A stretch of 64,000 nt of DNA, taken from the NCBI GenBank assembly GCA_903914955.1, contig CAIWRB010000182.1, forward strand, positions 1-64,000. Reading direction: 5' to 3'. Numbering within the stretch: the first letter of the stretch is position 1; every line of letters begins with the position of its first letter. The notes below the pieces were generated by a model. That model was not told the DNA's origin. It worked only from the letters and a program-made list of their open reading frames with translations, and did not search any database. Shown here piece by piece: positions 40,068 to 50,696 of the stretch. The position numbers were made by a program, and so were the translations under genes. The stretch comes from an uncultured Chloroflexota bacterium. GTDB taxonomy: Bacteria > Chloroflexota > Anaerolineae > Anaerolineales > Villigracilaceae.

Positions 40068-40900
40068 TGGCGGTGATAATGTTTGGTTTATTATCTGCGG
40101 TTACTTACGGTGCGGCAGATTTCACTGGAGGCATCGCAAGTCGGCGGGCCAGCTCCTACGCGGTTGTGATCTGGGCGGATATTTTCGCCATGCCTATCAT
40201 CGCCATGGCCGCATGGTTGGTTGGAGATATTTTTCCCTCACCGCGCGGTATCTGGCTTTCTCTTGCCTGTGGAATATTTGGCGGGGTGGGTATTCTGATG
40301 CTGTATCGTTCATTTGCAGAGGGAAAGATGAGCATTGCCGCGCCAGTCTCAGCATTGATGGCGGGGATACTTCCTGTTTTAGTTGGCTTGTTCAAGCAGG
40401 GATTGCCTGGCATGTTTGTCATAACTGGCATGGCGTTAGCCTTGGCGGCGATCTGGTTTATTGCGCGTGAAGCAGAAAGCATAGTAGAGTTTAATTGGAA
40501 GAATATCCGCCTGCCATTATTTGCAGGTGTTTTGTTTGGTATGTTTTTCGTGCTAATGCATGAAATAGGAACCGAATCGATACTATGGCCTATCTTTATT
40601 TTGCGCATCTCAGCGACCGTAATTCTTGTTTTGATCGCATCTATTCTTCGTCAGCCGATGAAACCACCATTTCGACAATGGTATTTTCTGGTCTTGATCA
40701 GTATATTTGACATCACTGGAAATATCTTCTTCATCCTTGCGAATCGCGCAGGACGTTTGGATGTTGCAGCAGTTCTGGCTTCCCTCTATCCCGGCGCGAC
40801 CGTCCTGTTGGCGTGGATATTCTTAAAGGAACATATCTCGCGCTCGCAATGGTTCGGCATTTTGCTGGCAATGGTTGCGATTGTGTTAATTGCGTTATAA
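40067..40900 (+). CDS. EamA/DMT family transporter
   Basis: 10-TM pattern, [38 protein letters not shown]. Confidence 0.8.
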   Translation: MAVIMFGLLSAVTYGAADFTGGIASRRASSYAVVIWADIFAMPIIAMAAWLVGDIFPSPRGIWLSLACGIFGGVGILMLYRSFAEGKMSIAAPVSALMAGILPVLVGLFKQGLPGMFVITGMALALAAIWFIAREAESIVEFNWKNIRLPLFAGVLFGMFFVLMHEIGTESILWPIFILRISATVILVLIASILRQPMKPPFRQWYFLVLISIFDITGNIFFILANRAGRLDVAAVLASLYPGATVLLAWIFLKEHISRSQWFGILLAMVAIVLIAL

Positions 40901-40922
40901 CATTTATTGTTTGGAGGTACGA

Positions 40923-43082
40923 ATGATCAAACCCGACCGAATCGTCACAACAACTTGTCCCTACTGCGGTGTGGGATGCAATTTGCAGTTACACGTTAAG
41001 GATGAACATATCTTCAAAGTCACATCGCCATTTGACTCACCTGTTAATCATGGCAACTTATGCGTGAAGGGACGTTTTGGTTACGATTATGTTTATCATC
41101 CCAAGCGAGTCACCACACCGATGATCCGCAAGACCTTACAGAAAGCGGGGGAGCGTACCCAGGCCTTTGATTTATCTGAATGGCGTGAAACAACCTGGGA
41201 TGAAACGCTGAATTATGTTGCCGATCGGTTAGTGGAAATCTATAAGCGTGACGGCTCGGATGCGATGGCGGTCTATGCCTGCGCCAAAGCAACAAATGAA
41301 GATAATTATCTATTACAGAAAATGTACCGCGCAATTTTCCGAACGAATAATGTGGATCACTGCACGCGCTTATGTCACGCGGGTTCAGTGGTTGCGCTGC
41401 AGCAAGCCACTGGTTCTTCCGCGATGAGCAATACCGCCTCGCAAGTGATCCAAAATGATGTATTCATTGTGACGGGTTCAAATACCAGTGAAAATCATCC
41501 CATCATTGCGCTGCAAATGAAGGAAGCCGTGCGGCAACATGGCGCGAAGATGATCATCATTGATCCGCGCAGAATCGAACTCGTTGAGTTTGCCGAGATG
41601 TGGCTGCCGCTTAAGCCCGGCACGAATGTGCCTGTCTTCTCTGCCATGGCGCATGTCATCGTCAAAGAGGATTTGGTTAATAGTGAGTTTATTCAAAACC
41701 GCACAGAGGGTTTTAACGATTTTATTGAATCGCTGGATAAATTTACGCCTGAATATGCAGAGGAAATTTCGGGTGTACCTGCCGAGGATATTCGCAAAGC
41801 CGCGCGCATGTATGCCACAGCAAACAAAGCGGCCATTTATTGGGGTATGGGTATCTCGCAGCTTTCACATGGTACGGCCAGCGCGCTTGCGTTGATCAAC
41901 CTTGCTTTCCTCACCGGTCACATTGGGCGCGAAGGCACGGGGCTAAATCCACTGCGCGGACAAAACAATGTGCAAGGCGCGAGCGACATGGGTTGTATGC
42001 CGTTCCATTATCCCGGCTACATGCGTGTGGATAATCCTGACAACCGCGCAAAATGGGAGAAGGCCTGGAACATCAAAGCCGGTGGACTGAGTCTAAAACT
42101 TGGATTAACTACCACCGAAATTTTGAGTCACGCCCACGAAGGCGGCGTCCGCGCGCTGTATATCATGGGCGAGAACCCGATGATGTCTGAACCGAATTTG
42201 AATGAAACACGCAAACATATGCAACAGCTTGAGTTCCTTGTCGCGCAGGATATTTTCATGAATGAAAGCGGAGCCTTCGCGGATGTGTTCCTGCCTGCGA
42301 CGCCCTTCGCCGAAAAAGATGGAACTTTCTCCAACACAGATCGCCGCGTGCAAAGAGTTCGCGCCGCTCATGCCCCGCGTGGACAGGCGCGAGTCGATTG
42401 GCAGATCATCTGTGACTTAGCCCAGCGTTTGGAATCTAAACTGGAAGTTGATTCTGCTTACTGGAAATATTCAAACCCCGAAGAAATTCTGCGCGAGATG
42501 GGCAATGTCAATTCTGATTATGCGGGCATCACTTATGAGCGCATTGATAAAGTCGGCTTGATCTATCCTGTGCCTGATATGACTCACCCCGGCACTCCGA
42601 CTCTCTTCAAAGAATCCTTTCCGCGTGGACGGGGAAAATTCCATCCATTGGATTATATTCCTGCGAAAGAAGCACCGAGCGACGAATATCCATTTATCTT
42701 AACCACTGGTCGAGTTCTTGAACATTGGCATGGCGGCTCAATGACCCGTAATTCTGTGCTGAATGAAGCCTACCCAGAAGCGCGCGTGGAGATGAATCCC
42801 GCAGATGCTGAGATCCATGGAATTCGAAACGGCGACCCTGTCAAAGTAAAGTCAAGACGCGGAGAGGTTATTTTGCGGGCAACGGTCACAGAGAAAACAT
42901 CCGTGGGCGTAGTCTTTATCCCCTTCCACTTTGCCGAAGCCGCCGCGAATTTGCTGACAAATGATGTATTGGATCCACAGGCGAAGATCCCAGAATTCAA
43001 GGCCTGCGCGGTGCAGGTCTTCCCTGTGAGGAAAAAGAACTTGCCGAACCCTGACGCGATTTTGCAACGAGGAAGATACTAA
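40923..43082 (+). CDS. fdhA: Formate dehydrogenase alpha subunit, Cys-type (molybdopterin oxidoreductase)
   Basis: CPYCGVGCNLQL; NNVDHCTRLCHAGSV (Cys TGT at 41373-41375 at the usual Sec/Cys position); GQNNVQGASDMG; GRVLEHWHGGSMTRN. Confidence 0.9.
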   Translation: MIKPDRIVTTTCPYCGVGCNLQLHVKDEHIFKVTSPFDSPVNHGNLCVKGRFGYDYVYHPKRVTTPMIRKTLQKAGERTQAFDLSEWRETTWDETLNYVADRLVEIYKRDGSDAMAVYACAKATNEDNYLLQKMYRAIFRTNNVDHCTRLCHAGSVVALQQATGSSAMSNTASQVIQNDVFIVTGSNTSENHPIIALQMKEAVRQHGAKMIIIDPRRIELVEFAEMWLPLKPGTNVPVFSAMAHVIVKEDLVNSEFIQNRTEGFNDFIESLDKFTPEYAEEISGVPAEDIRKAARMYATANKAAIYWGMGISQLSHGTASALALINLAFLTGHIGREGTGLNPLRGQNNVQGASDMGCMPFHYPGYMRVDNPDNRAKWEKAWNIKAGGLSLKLGLTTTEILSHAHEGGVRALYIMGENPMMSEPNLNETRKHMQQLEFLVAQDIFMNESGAFADVFLPATPFAEKDGTFSNTDRRVQRVRAAHAPRGQARVDWQIICDLAQRLESKLEVDSAYWKYSNPEEILREMGNVNSDYAGITYERIDKVGLIYPVPDMTHPGTPTLFKESFPRGRGKFHPLDYIPAKEAPSDEYPFILTTGRVLEHWHGGSMTRNSVLNEAYPEARVEMNPADAEIHGIRNGDPVKVKSRRGEVILRATVTEKTSVGVVFIPFHFAEAAANLLTNDVLDPQAKIPEFKACAVQVFPVRKKNLPNPDAILQRGRY

Positions 43083-43084
43083 AA

Positions 43085-43126
43085 AAAAGAGGGACTGTCC
43101 CAAAACTTTGAGACAGTCCCTCTTTT
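43085..43126. terminator. Bidirectional terminator between convergent fdhA and arcA
   Basis: aaaagagggactgtc...gacagtccctctttt, 15-bp perfect stem. Confidence 0.9.
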
Positions 43127-43131
43127 ATATT

Positions 43132-44391
43132 CTAAATCGCATCCCTTATAACGGGACAGGTCATGCAGTGACCGCCGCCGCGGCCTTTGCCAAGTTCAAA
43201 GCCGGGGATGGTGATAACTTCCACGCCTGAGGCGCGCATTTTTGCGATGGTGTGCGTGTTGCGTTCATAGGCGATTACCACGCCCGGTTCAATGGCGACC
43301 GTGTTATTGGCATCATCCCATTGTTCGCGTTCGCTTTGGTATTGATCCCCGCCCGTTTCAACCACCTTTAACTTTTTGACTTTGAGCGCATCGGCAACTG
43401 CGGAGAGAAAACTCTTCTCGCGTGTGACATGGAAGTCACCGGGTTTCTTGCCGGGACGCAAGCTGATGGCGCGGATCTGATTTACGACTTTGGGGAATAA
43501 TGTAACCTTGTCGTGGTCGAGCATGGTGAATACGGTGTCGAGGTGCATGTGAGCGCGGTCTTTAGTCATCACGCAAGTGATAACTCGCTCGGCACTTCCG
43601 TTTGTGAAAAGTGAATCCGCGATCTGTTCGATCATACTGCCTTGTGTGCGTTCTGACATACCGATCAACACAGTCCCTTTGCCGATTGGGAGCACGTCAC
43701 CGCCTTCCAGCGCGGAGCGTCCAAAGTTTTGCATGTTGAACTCGCCATCAGTTTCGTTGGGATACCAGAAGTGAAAGCCTGCATCCTTGAACATCGGATG
43801 ATATTTATAAATGGCATACATGTTCAGCGACTCGCGTCTACGTGCAGGCCAGTACATAGGGTTTGCTGAAACGCCATCAAAGATCCAGCAGGACGAGTCA
43901 CGAGTGAAAAGTGTGTTTGGCAAAGGCGGCAGGAGGAATGTATTCATATCATCGAGTGCCGAGGCGTGAAGTGATATGCTGGCGAATTTCTTCCAGTTGA
44001 GGTCAGCTTCGCCGGCTGTCAGGCCGCCGATCAAATATTTCGAAAGCGAATCGGGATTGAGGCCAAGCATGAAGCGGCGCACTTCATCCACTAATGACCA
44101 GCCGACAGTGTACTCAGTCGCAACTTGATTGATAATCAAACGCCGCGCTTCGTCGCTGGCTTGCAAAGTTTCAGATAGAAGATTCTGAACATAGAGAACT
44201 TCGACGCCGCGCTCGCGCATGACTTGTGTGAATTGATCGTGCTCCCATTGGGCGCGCTCGACCCACAGGACATCATCGAAAAGCAGTTCGTCATGATTTG
44301 AAGGAGTGAGTCGCTGTAGACTCAACTCCGGGCGATGAACGATCACTTTGCGAAGTTTTCCGACCTCAGAATGCACGCCGAACTTTGTCAT
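43132..44391 (-). CDS. arcA: Arginine deiminase
   Basis: [65 protein letters not shown]. Confidence 0.95.
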   Translation of the reverse strand: MTKFGVHSEVGKLRKVIVHRPELSLQRLTPSNHDELLFDDVLWVERAQWEHDQFTQVMRERGVEVLYVQNLLSETLQASDEARRLIINQVATEYTVGWSLVDEVRRFMLGLNPDSLSKYLIGGLTAGEADLNWKKFASISLHASALDDMNTFLLPPLPNTLFTRDSSCWIFDGVSANPMYWPARRRESLNMYAIYKYHPMFKDAGFHFWYPNETDGEFNMQNFGRSALEGGDVLPIGKGTVLIGMSERTQGSMIEQIADSLFTNGSAERVITCVMTKDRAHMHLDTVFTMLDHDKVTLFPKVVNQIRAISLRPGKKPGDFHVTREKSFLSAVADALKVKKLKVVETGGDQYQSEREQWDDANNTVAIEPGVVIAYERNTHTIAKMRASGVEVITIPGFELGKGRGGGHCMTCPVIRDAI

Positions 44392-44421
44392 AGTTATCTC
44401 CTGTACGAAAATTCCTTATGG

Positions 44422-45897
44422 TTAATTTTCCAACATGTGACGCGCTTCTTCGTGCATCCATTTGCGACCATCACGCGCCAACATGGTGTTTGCTTCAGCA
44501 GGCCCCCACGTGCCGGGTTTGTAAAAAGATAACGGCGGAGCTTGATCGGCTTCCCATGCCTGCAAGATAGGGTCGATCAAACTCCAGGCCGTCTCCACTT
44601 CGTCTGCGCGGGTGAAAAGTGACGCGTCGCCTTGCAGTGCGTCCAGCAGAAGACGTTCATAGGATTCTGGGATCGCAGATTGCCCAAAGGCTTCAGCGTA
44701 ATCGAATTCCATGTTTACCGAGCGTGTATCTGAAACGGTATCTGGAGCCTTGGCTTCAAAACGCAGCTGAATGCCTTCATCAGGTTGAAGATAGAGCACG
44801 AGCATATTGGAAGCTGTCTTGTGACCGGGCGCCATGGGGAACATCGCCAATGGAGGTTCTTTGAAGCTGATGATGATCTGTGAATGTTTCTCTGCTAAAT
44901 TTTTTCCTGATCGCAAATAGAACGGCACTCCCTGCCAGCGCCAGTTGTTGACGTGAAGACGCAATGCCGCGTATGTGGGAGTAATCGAATTGGGCTTGAC
45001 CTCGGCTTCGTTAAGATAGCCTTTATATTGCGCGCGTACGGTATGTTCCGCTACGGCTGAGCCCGTGATCGGCTGGACGGCGCTTAATACTTTTACTTTC
45101 TCATTTCGCAGCGCACTGGCTTTGAAGGATGAGGGCGGTTCCATGGCAAACAGCATTAACAATTGCAATAAATGATTTTGGAACATGTCGCGCAACACGC
45201 CGACACTGTCGTAATATCCCGCGCGATGTTCCAGACCCACTTTTTCAGCTACGGTAATTTGGACATGGTCGATGTAGTTGCGATTCCAAAGCGGCTCAAA
45301 GATCGTATTGGCGAAGCGTGTGAATAAAATATTCTGCACAGTCTCTTTGCCGAGGTAATGGTCGATGCGATAGATCTGGTCTTCGTTCAAACCTTTGTGC
45401 ACCTGCAGGTTGAGCTTTTGCGCCGAAGCCAGATCAGTGCCAAAGGGTTTTTCCAATACCACGCGCCGCCAACCATCGTTTTCGTGAATTTGACCTGTTG
45501 CCCCAAGCTGTTCAATGATATTCGGGAACAAGGTCGGTGGGATGGCCATGTAATATAAGCGGTTGGCTGTGCCTGCTTCCAGTTCGGAGAGACGGTTTGC
45601 AAGATTTTGAAAATCTGTTGTCTGGTCGTAACGTCCTTGCTGATAAAAAAGATGAGGCGCGAAAGTTGCCCATTCCTCATCTGAAAATTTGAAGCTCGCG
45701 AATTGTTTCGCTCCATCCAACAAATGATTTCTGAACTGCTCATCTGTAAACGCTGTCGCCCCAAAACCTATGATGGAGAATATTTTTGGCAAACGGCTTT
45801 TGCGCGATAAATTAAACAGGGACGGAATTAACTTACGCTGGGTGAGGTCACCTGACGCGCCGAAGATAATAATTGAAGTTGTAAGATCATTGTTCAT
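44422..45897 (-). CDS. zwf: Glucose-6-phosphate dehydrogenase
   Basis: IIFGASGDLTQRKLIPSLFNL; RIDHYLGKETVQN. Confidence 0.95.
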   Translation of the reverse strand: MNNDLTTSIIIFGASGDLTQRKLIPSLFNLSRKSRLPKIFSIIGFGATAFTDEQFRNHLLDGAKQFASFKFSDEEWATFAPHLFYQQGRYDQTTDFQNLANRLSELEAGTANRLYYMAIPPTLFPNIIEQLGATGQIHENDGWRRVVLEKPFGTDLASAQKLNLQVHKGLNEDQIYRIDHYLGKETVQNILFTRFANTIFEPLWNRNYIDHVQITVAEKVGLEHRAGYYDSVGVLRDMFQNHLLQLLMLFAMEPPSSFKASALRNEKVKVLSAVQPITGSAVAEHTVRAQYKGYLNEAEVKPNSITPTYAALRLHVNNWRWQGVPFYLRSGKNLAEKHSQIIISFKEPPLAMFPMAPGHKTASNMLVLYLQPDEGIQLRFEAKAPDTVSDTRSVNMEFDYAEAFGQSAIPESYERLLLDALQGDASLFTRADEVETAWSLIDPILQAWEADQAPPLSFYKPGTWGPAEANTMLARDGRKWMHEEARHMLEN

Positions 45898-45909
45898 TCA
45901 AGCCTGCGC

Positions 45910-46819
45910 TTAGTCTGCCTTCTTGATGGCGTGTCCGCCAAATTGATTGCGTAATGCGGCGAGCATGCGAGCTGAAAAATTTTCATCATCGCGGCTGGCG
46001 AAGCGCATTTGTAAAGCAAGTGTGATGATCGGCGCAGGTACATCGAGATCAATAGATTCAAAAACTGTCCAACGGCCTTCGCCAGAATCAGCGACCCACG
46101 GTTTGATATCCTCAAGTTTTGCATCTTCCTTCAACGCGTTGGCGGCCAGGTCTAACAACCACGAGCGCACCACACTGCCATGCTGCCAAATTTCCGAGAT
46201 CTGCGCGAGATCGAGTCCAAACTCTTGCTTGGCTTTCAAAATACTAAAGCCTTCTGCAAAGGCTTGCATCATGCCGTATTCAATTCCATTGTGGATCATT
46301 TTTGTGAAATGCCCAGCGCCATGCGGACCGACTCGTCCCCAGCCTTTATCTGCCGCAGGGGGCCAGCGTCTCAAAAATGGGACGCAACTTCTCCACCGCC
46401 TCAACCTGTCCGCCGATCATCAGGCTGTAGCCTTCGCTGAGTCCCCAGATGCCGCCGCTGGTGCCGCAGTCTACGAAGTCGATTCCTTTGGCTTCAAGCT
46501 GCGCCGCGTGACGGACAGAGTCTTTGTAATTGGAGTTGCCGCCATCAATGACCGTGTCTCCTTTTTGTAGTAACCCTTCCAGTTTATTGATCGTGTCGTC
46601 GGTGGTCAGACCCGATGGCACCATGACCCATACGATCCGAGGTGCGTTCAATTTACTAACCGCATTTTCCAGCGAGCTTGCGCCTTCCGCGCCAAGCTTG
46701 ATCGCTTCTTGTATCGTCTCTTGGCTGCGCGCAAAACCAACTACGCGATGACCACCGCGTACCAACCGCGTTGCCATGTTTAATCCCATTTTTCCTAAAC
46801 CGATGATTGCGAGTTCCAT
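45910..46819 (-). pseudogene. gnd: 6-phosphogluconate dehydrogenase (decarboxylating), interrupted by a single-nucleotide frameshift
   Basis: N part MELAIIGLGKMGLNMATRLVRGGHRVVGF...IFETLAP and C part PAADKGWGRVGPHGAGHFTKMIHNGIEYGMMQAFAEGF are in different frames; the switch falls at the G5 run 46358-46362. Confidence 0.9.
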
Positions 46820-46845
46820 AGTTCTCCTATAATTTTGAATGATTT

Positions 46846-47577
46846 TTATAGCTTACCCGCTGCTGCTTCATCCATCAACCAGAGAAGCTCTCCATCTGTT
46901 GGCTGAATCCGCTGGGCAGGCAGTAAATTCATATTAGATACGTCGCTCAACACCTCGGTTAAAGTTACGGCTTTGGTCGCGCCAGTTACAAGGAATATTA
47001 TTCTACGTGCGCTGTTGAATACCAACGGGGTCAGGGTAACACGTTTGGCGGGGCGGTTTTGGTATTGCGCGGTGATTGCAATGACAGGCTTGCTTGCGTT
47101 CACAGGTGAGCCTGGGAATAGTGAAGCTGTGTGTCCGTCGTCGCCCATGCCAAGTAATACCAAGTCAAAGCGCGGCCAGTCAAGCGGAGGTGCTGAAAAA
47201 ACCTTCAGCGTTCGCGCATAATCCAGTGCGGCCGAGGCTGGTTCAAAATCCGATTGAATGCGGTGTACGTTATCCGCTGGAAGATTTACAAGATCAAGTA
47301 ATACCAGCCTGGCTTGATAATAACTATTGTCCGGATCATCAATGGGTACGCAACGTTCATCGCCCCAGAAGACATGAACCTTTGACCAATCTATTTGGTC
47401 GCGAAAAGGAGTGCTTGCCAGCAATTGATACAGCTGATTTGGCGTACTGCCGCCTGACAGCACAACCAGAAATCGTCCACGTTGCGCGATGGCTTGCGAT
47501 GATGATTCGATGAACATCTTTGCTGCGGCATGACTCAATCCGTCCGGGTCTTTGAATATTTTTATATCAGGCTTCAT
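46846..47577 (-). CDS. pgl: 6-phosphogluconolactonase
   Basis: FLVVLSGGSTPNQLYQLL, WGDERCVPIDDPDNSY, LGMGDDGHTASLFPG. Confidence 0.93.
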   Translation of the reverse strand: MKPDIKIFKDPDGLSHAAAKMFIESSSQAIAQRGRFLVVLSGGSTPNQLYQLLASTPFRDQIDWSKVHVFWGDERCVPIDDPDNSYYQARLVLLDLVNLPADNVHRIQSDFEPASAALDYARTLKVFSAPPLDWPRFDLVLLGMGDDGHTASLFPGSPVNASKPVIAITAQYQNRPAKRVTLTPLVFNSARRIIFLVTGATKAVTLTEVLSDVSNMNLLPAQRIQPTDGELLWLMDEAAAGKL

Positions 47578-47642
47578 ACAAAAAGTTTAACACATCCTTG
47601 TGGCAATGTTCAAACTCATAGATTTCTTTTACAATTCGAGCC

Positions 47643-48278
47643 ATGACCAAAACTTATTTAGTTCCGCTGACACAAATCCGACGTGAGTTGGCTGTAATGA
47701 ACTCGAAATTTATTTCCACGCTCGCGCCCGTCTTTAGCATTGACGAAGCGCGCGCCTTCATGACCCGCATCAGAAAAGAATTTGCGGATGCGTCGCATAA
47801 TGTGCCTGTCTATATTATCGGCGGAGGTAATACGGTAACCGAATATTTTTCGGATGATGGTGAGCCGAGCGGGACTTCGGGTAAGCCTGCTTTGGCGGTC
47901 CTGCGCGGCAGTGGGCTTGGCGATGCGGCGCTGGTTATCACGCGTTACTTTGGCGGGACTTTACTTGGCACGGGTGGGTTGGTCAAAGCGTACACCGAGT
48001 CTGCGCAATTGGTGGTCAATGCGGTGGGGCGCGGGCTGCGGGTTCCAGTACACATCGCGATGATCGCGTTGCCTTACAATTTATTGGAACGATTGCGGCT
48101 TATAGTAACTCGTCAACGCGGAGAAGTTTTGGGAGAGGATTTTGGCGCGGATGTCACGATGACAATCCGCCTGCCTGTGGAAGTATTTGAGATATTTCAA
48201 AATGATTTAAGAGAACTCTCTGCGGGGAAAATACAGGCGGAGGTAATAGAGTCAAAAGAAATGGTCATACCCAATTAG
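47643..48278 (+). CDS. YigZ/IMPACT family protein
   Basis: FFSDDGEPSGTSGKPALAVLRGSGLGDAALVITRYFGGTLLGTGGLVKAYTESAQ. Confidence 0.92.
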   Translation: MTKTYLVPLTQIRRELAVMNSKFISTLAPVFSIDEARAFMTRIRKEFADASHNVPVYIIGGGNTVTEYFSDDGEPSGTSGKPALAVLRGSGLGDAALVITRYFGGTLLGTGGLVKAYTESAQLVVNAVGRGLRVPVHIAMIALPYNLLERLRLIVTRQRGEVLGEDFGADVTMTIRLPVEVFEIFQNDLRELSAGKIQAEVIESKEMVIPN

Positions 48279-48316
48279 AACCAGGATATTCAAGGTTTCG
48301 AAGTTTGGCGTATTAA

Positions 48317-49332
48317 TTAACGTGAATAATGTTTAAGCAACGAGTAAAGGCAATCCAGAAGGAATAATGCCCAAGGAAGGTTTCTTGGGCTGGTGACAAT
48401 AGGCGATCAAGCCAGCAATAATGTTGATGAAGGCATTGATCGGACTGCGATGACGAGTATGCTCAATTTGAGAAATGTTCTTGAGCTGATCCATGACACT
48501 CTCAATAATGGCTCGTTTGCGTAGAAGTATTTTGTCAATCATTGGCATTAGTCGGTTCTTCATGTTCTTCTTAATGCGTGTGATGAGTTGGACATTGAAA
48601 GTTTCCAATAATTGCTCGAATAAAGATTGAGAGATATAGCCACGATCTGGGATCAGCTTGCCAAATAAATGTTTGCACAAAGCAGGAACAGGTTTGCGGT
48701 CATCCACATTTCCAGGTGTGATCTGACAAGCTAGAATTTCGCCGCGATCATTGATTACCAAGTGAACTTTCAAGCCGTAAAACCAGCCCATCGAGCCTTT
48801 TCCGCGTTCGGCAATACCTTCAAACACTTTGTGATTGTGGATACGGTGGTTATCACAGACCTCAAGAGCGGTTGAGTCAACAAATGAAATGCCACTACAG
48901 TTTCTATACAAACTCTTCAGGTAAGCACTCAACGGTCCAAAGGCTGAAGGCATCAAGATCACAAAGCGCTCATAGCTCACTAAATTTGGAAACTCACCTC
49001 TCAAATGCTGGCAGACAAATTCTGTGTAATACGCCTTGAAGTTCCTGTATCGAGATTGGTGAAAGTAAATGATGAGCGTCACACTTGCACCTGCTGCAAG
49101 TGCAGGTGTGATTTCACTGGTGCTTAGCTGCCTTGCTCGAGGGCGTTTTTTACTTCCATCAGCAATCAGTTTCTTTTCCCAAACGGGCAGGAAGATTTGG
49201 CAAAAATTATCTACACTCACGAATAATTCTAGTAAACTCATGGCGCGGGGTTCCTTTCGGGTTCATTTTTTGGTTCGCACCTAAAGTTTACCCAAAAAGC
49301 GAACCCCCTGCCTTATCCATTATTTACGTTAA
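48317..49332 (-). mobile_element. IS982-family insertion sequence (about 1.0 kb)
   Basis: Single DDE transposase bounded by imperfect inverted repeats: left ttaacgtgaataatgtttaag, right (RC) ttaacgtaaataatggataag; no clear target-site duplication seen, so boundaries are approximate. Confidence 0.75.
48333..49241 (-). CDS. IS982 family transposase
   Basis: [105 protein letters not shown]. Confidence 0.9.
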   Translation of the reverse strand: MSLLELFVSVDNFCQIFLPVWEKKLIADGSKKRPRARQLSTSEITPALAAGASVTLIIYFHQSRYRNFKAYYTEFVCQHLRGEFPNLVSYERFVILMPSAFGPLSAYLKSLYRNCSGISFVDSTALEVCDNHRIHNHKVFEGIAERGKGSMGWFYGLKVHLVINDRGEILACQITPGNVDDRKPVPALCKHLFGKLIPDRGYISQSLFEQLLETFNVQLITRIKKNMKNRLMPMIDKILLRKRAIIESVMDQLKNISQIEHTRHRSPINAFINIIAGLIAYCHQPKKPSLGIIPSGLPLLVA

Positions 49333-49351
49333 GTAGGAATAACGAACAGAA

Positions 49352-50641
49352 ATGAATAACAAAAGACCAAAAACAACTTTTCAGCCTCTTAAGATCCTTG
49401 GCGACTACGGGGCACACATTCGCGCCTTTAAACCGAACGCGCGAATGTATCTTTTAAGCGTGATCATCACCGGCTGCGTGATGGGCGTATTTCGATTGCT
49501 GTTCAATTTTTTCGTGCTCAGTCTCGGCTACAACGAAGCTCTGCTCGGCAATCTGATCACCACCAGCAGCTTCGTCGCATTACTGGCCGCCCTGCCGATG
49601 GGCTATCTGGCAGACATGATCGGGCGCAAAGGTTCGTTGATCATATCCGGCGCATTATTAAGTTTCTCCATTCTAGCCATGGCCATCTGGCGCACCGAGA
49701 ATATGTTCTATTCGATGAACGTTGTCTCAGGCATTGCGCAGAGCCTGGCGGGCGTCACAATGTCGCCGTTTCTAATGGAGAACAGCGACGAAAAAGAACG
49801 CACGTATCTTTTTAGCTTCGGGCAGGGTCTGCAAATGACCATGGCCTCCGTCGGCAACTGGATCGGCGGCTACCTGCCCACTTGGATGGGCAATGCCCAA
49901 CATGTAACAGCCACCAGCAGCATGGCATACGGCAACTCTATTTTCATCATCGGCATTGGAGCTGCAATCGCGATCGTTCCGCTGCTATCTCTCAAGTCGC
50001 CCAAACTGGAGCGGAGTCAACGTGCAGTGTTCGCGCCCTTCCATTACGCGGCAAAACATCCACTGCTCTTGACCAAGTTGATTCTGCCCATGCTGCTCAC
50101 CTCGCTCGGCGCGGGATTGATCATGCCGTTCATGAATGTTTTCTTTCGCGTTGTCCATCATCAATCAGATACGGTCATCGGCACTTTGTTCGCATGGGGT
50201 TCGCTGGCAATGGGACTCGGCCTGTTGATAGCGCCGCCGCTTGCAGAACGCACTGGCAAGATCCAACTGGTGGTCATCACACAAGCGCTCTCGATTCCAT
50301 TCTTAATACTGCTTGGCTTCTCCCCCATCGTTTGGGTCGGGGCCGCCAGCTATTACATCCGCCTGGCATTGATGAACATGAGTTCGCCGGTCTATCAAAC
50401 TTTTATCATGGAACATGTTGAACCATCGTCACGGGCGACGATTGCGAGCCTCACCAGCATGGCATGGAATTTCGGCTGGGCGTTCAGTCCCACCGTCAGC
50501 GGCTGGCTGCAAGTACGCTATGGATTTGGCCCGCCATTCATCGGCACAATTATTCTTTACACGATCTCCGTGATCATGTATTGGGCATTTTTCTGGCGAG
50601 GAAACATCAGTCCGGTTCCAACTCCAACCGCAGCAGATTGA
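49352..50641 (+). CDS. MFS transporter
   Basis: 429 aa, 12-TM pattern; GYLADMIGRKGSLIISG. Confidence 0.85.
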   Translation: MNNKRPKTTFQPLKILGDYGAHIRAFKPNARMYLLSVIITGCVMGVFRLLFNFFVLSLGYNEALLGNLITTSSFVALLAALPMGYLADMIGRKGSLIISGALLSFSILAMAIWRTENMFYSMNVVSGIAQSLAGVTMSPFLMENSDEKERTYLFSFGQGLQMTMASVGNWIGGYLPTWMGNAQHVTATSSMAYGNSIFIIGIGAAIAIVPLLSLKSPKLERSQRAVFAPFHYAAKHPLLLTKLILPMLLTSLGAGLIMPFMNVFFRVVHHQSDTVIGTLFAWGSLAMGLGLLIAPPLAERTGKIQLVVITQALSIPFLILLGFSPIVWVGAASYYIRLALMNMSSPVYQTFIMEHVEPSSRATIASLTSMAWNFGWAFSPTVSGWLQVRYGFGPPFIGTIILYTISVIMYWAFFWRGNISPVPTPTAAD

Positions 50642-50646
50642 TCTTC

Positions 50647-50680
50647 AAAAACAGAGCATCTACAAATGCTCTGTTTTTTT
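50647..50680 (+). terminator. Intrinsic terminator after MFS gene
   Basis: aaaaacagagcat ctacaa atgctctgttttttt. Confidence 0.85.
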
Positions 50681-50696
50681 GTGGGAAAATTGGGAA

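Noticed and set aside
41361-41385. Selenocysteine codon in fdhA
   Set aside because: The codon at the usual Sec/Cys position is TGT (Cys), not TGA.
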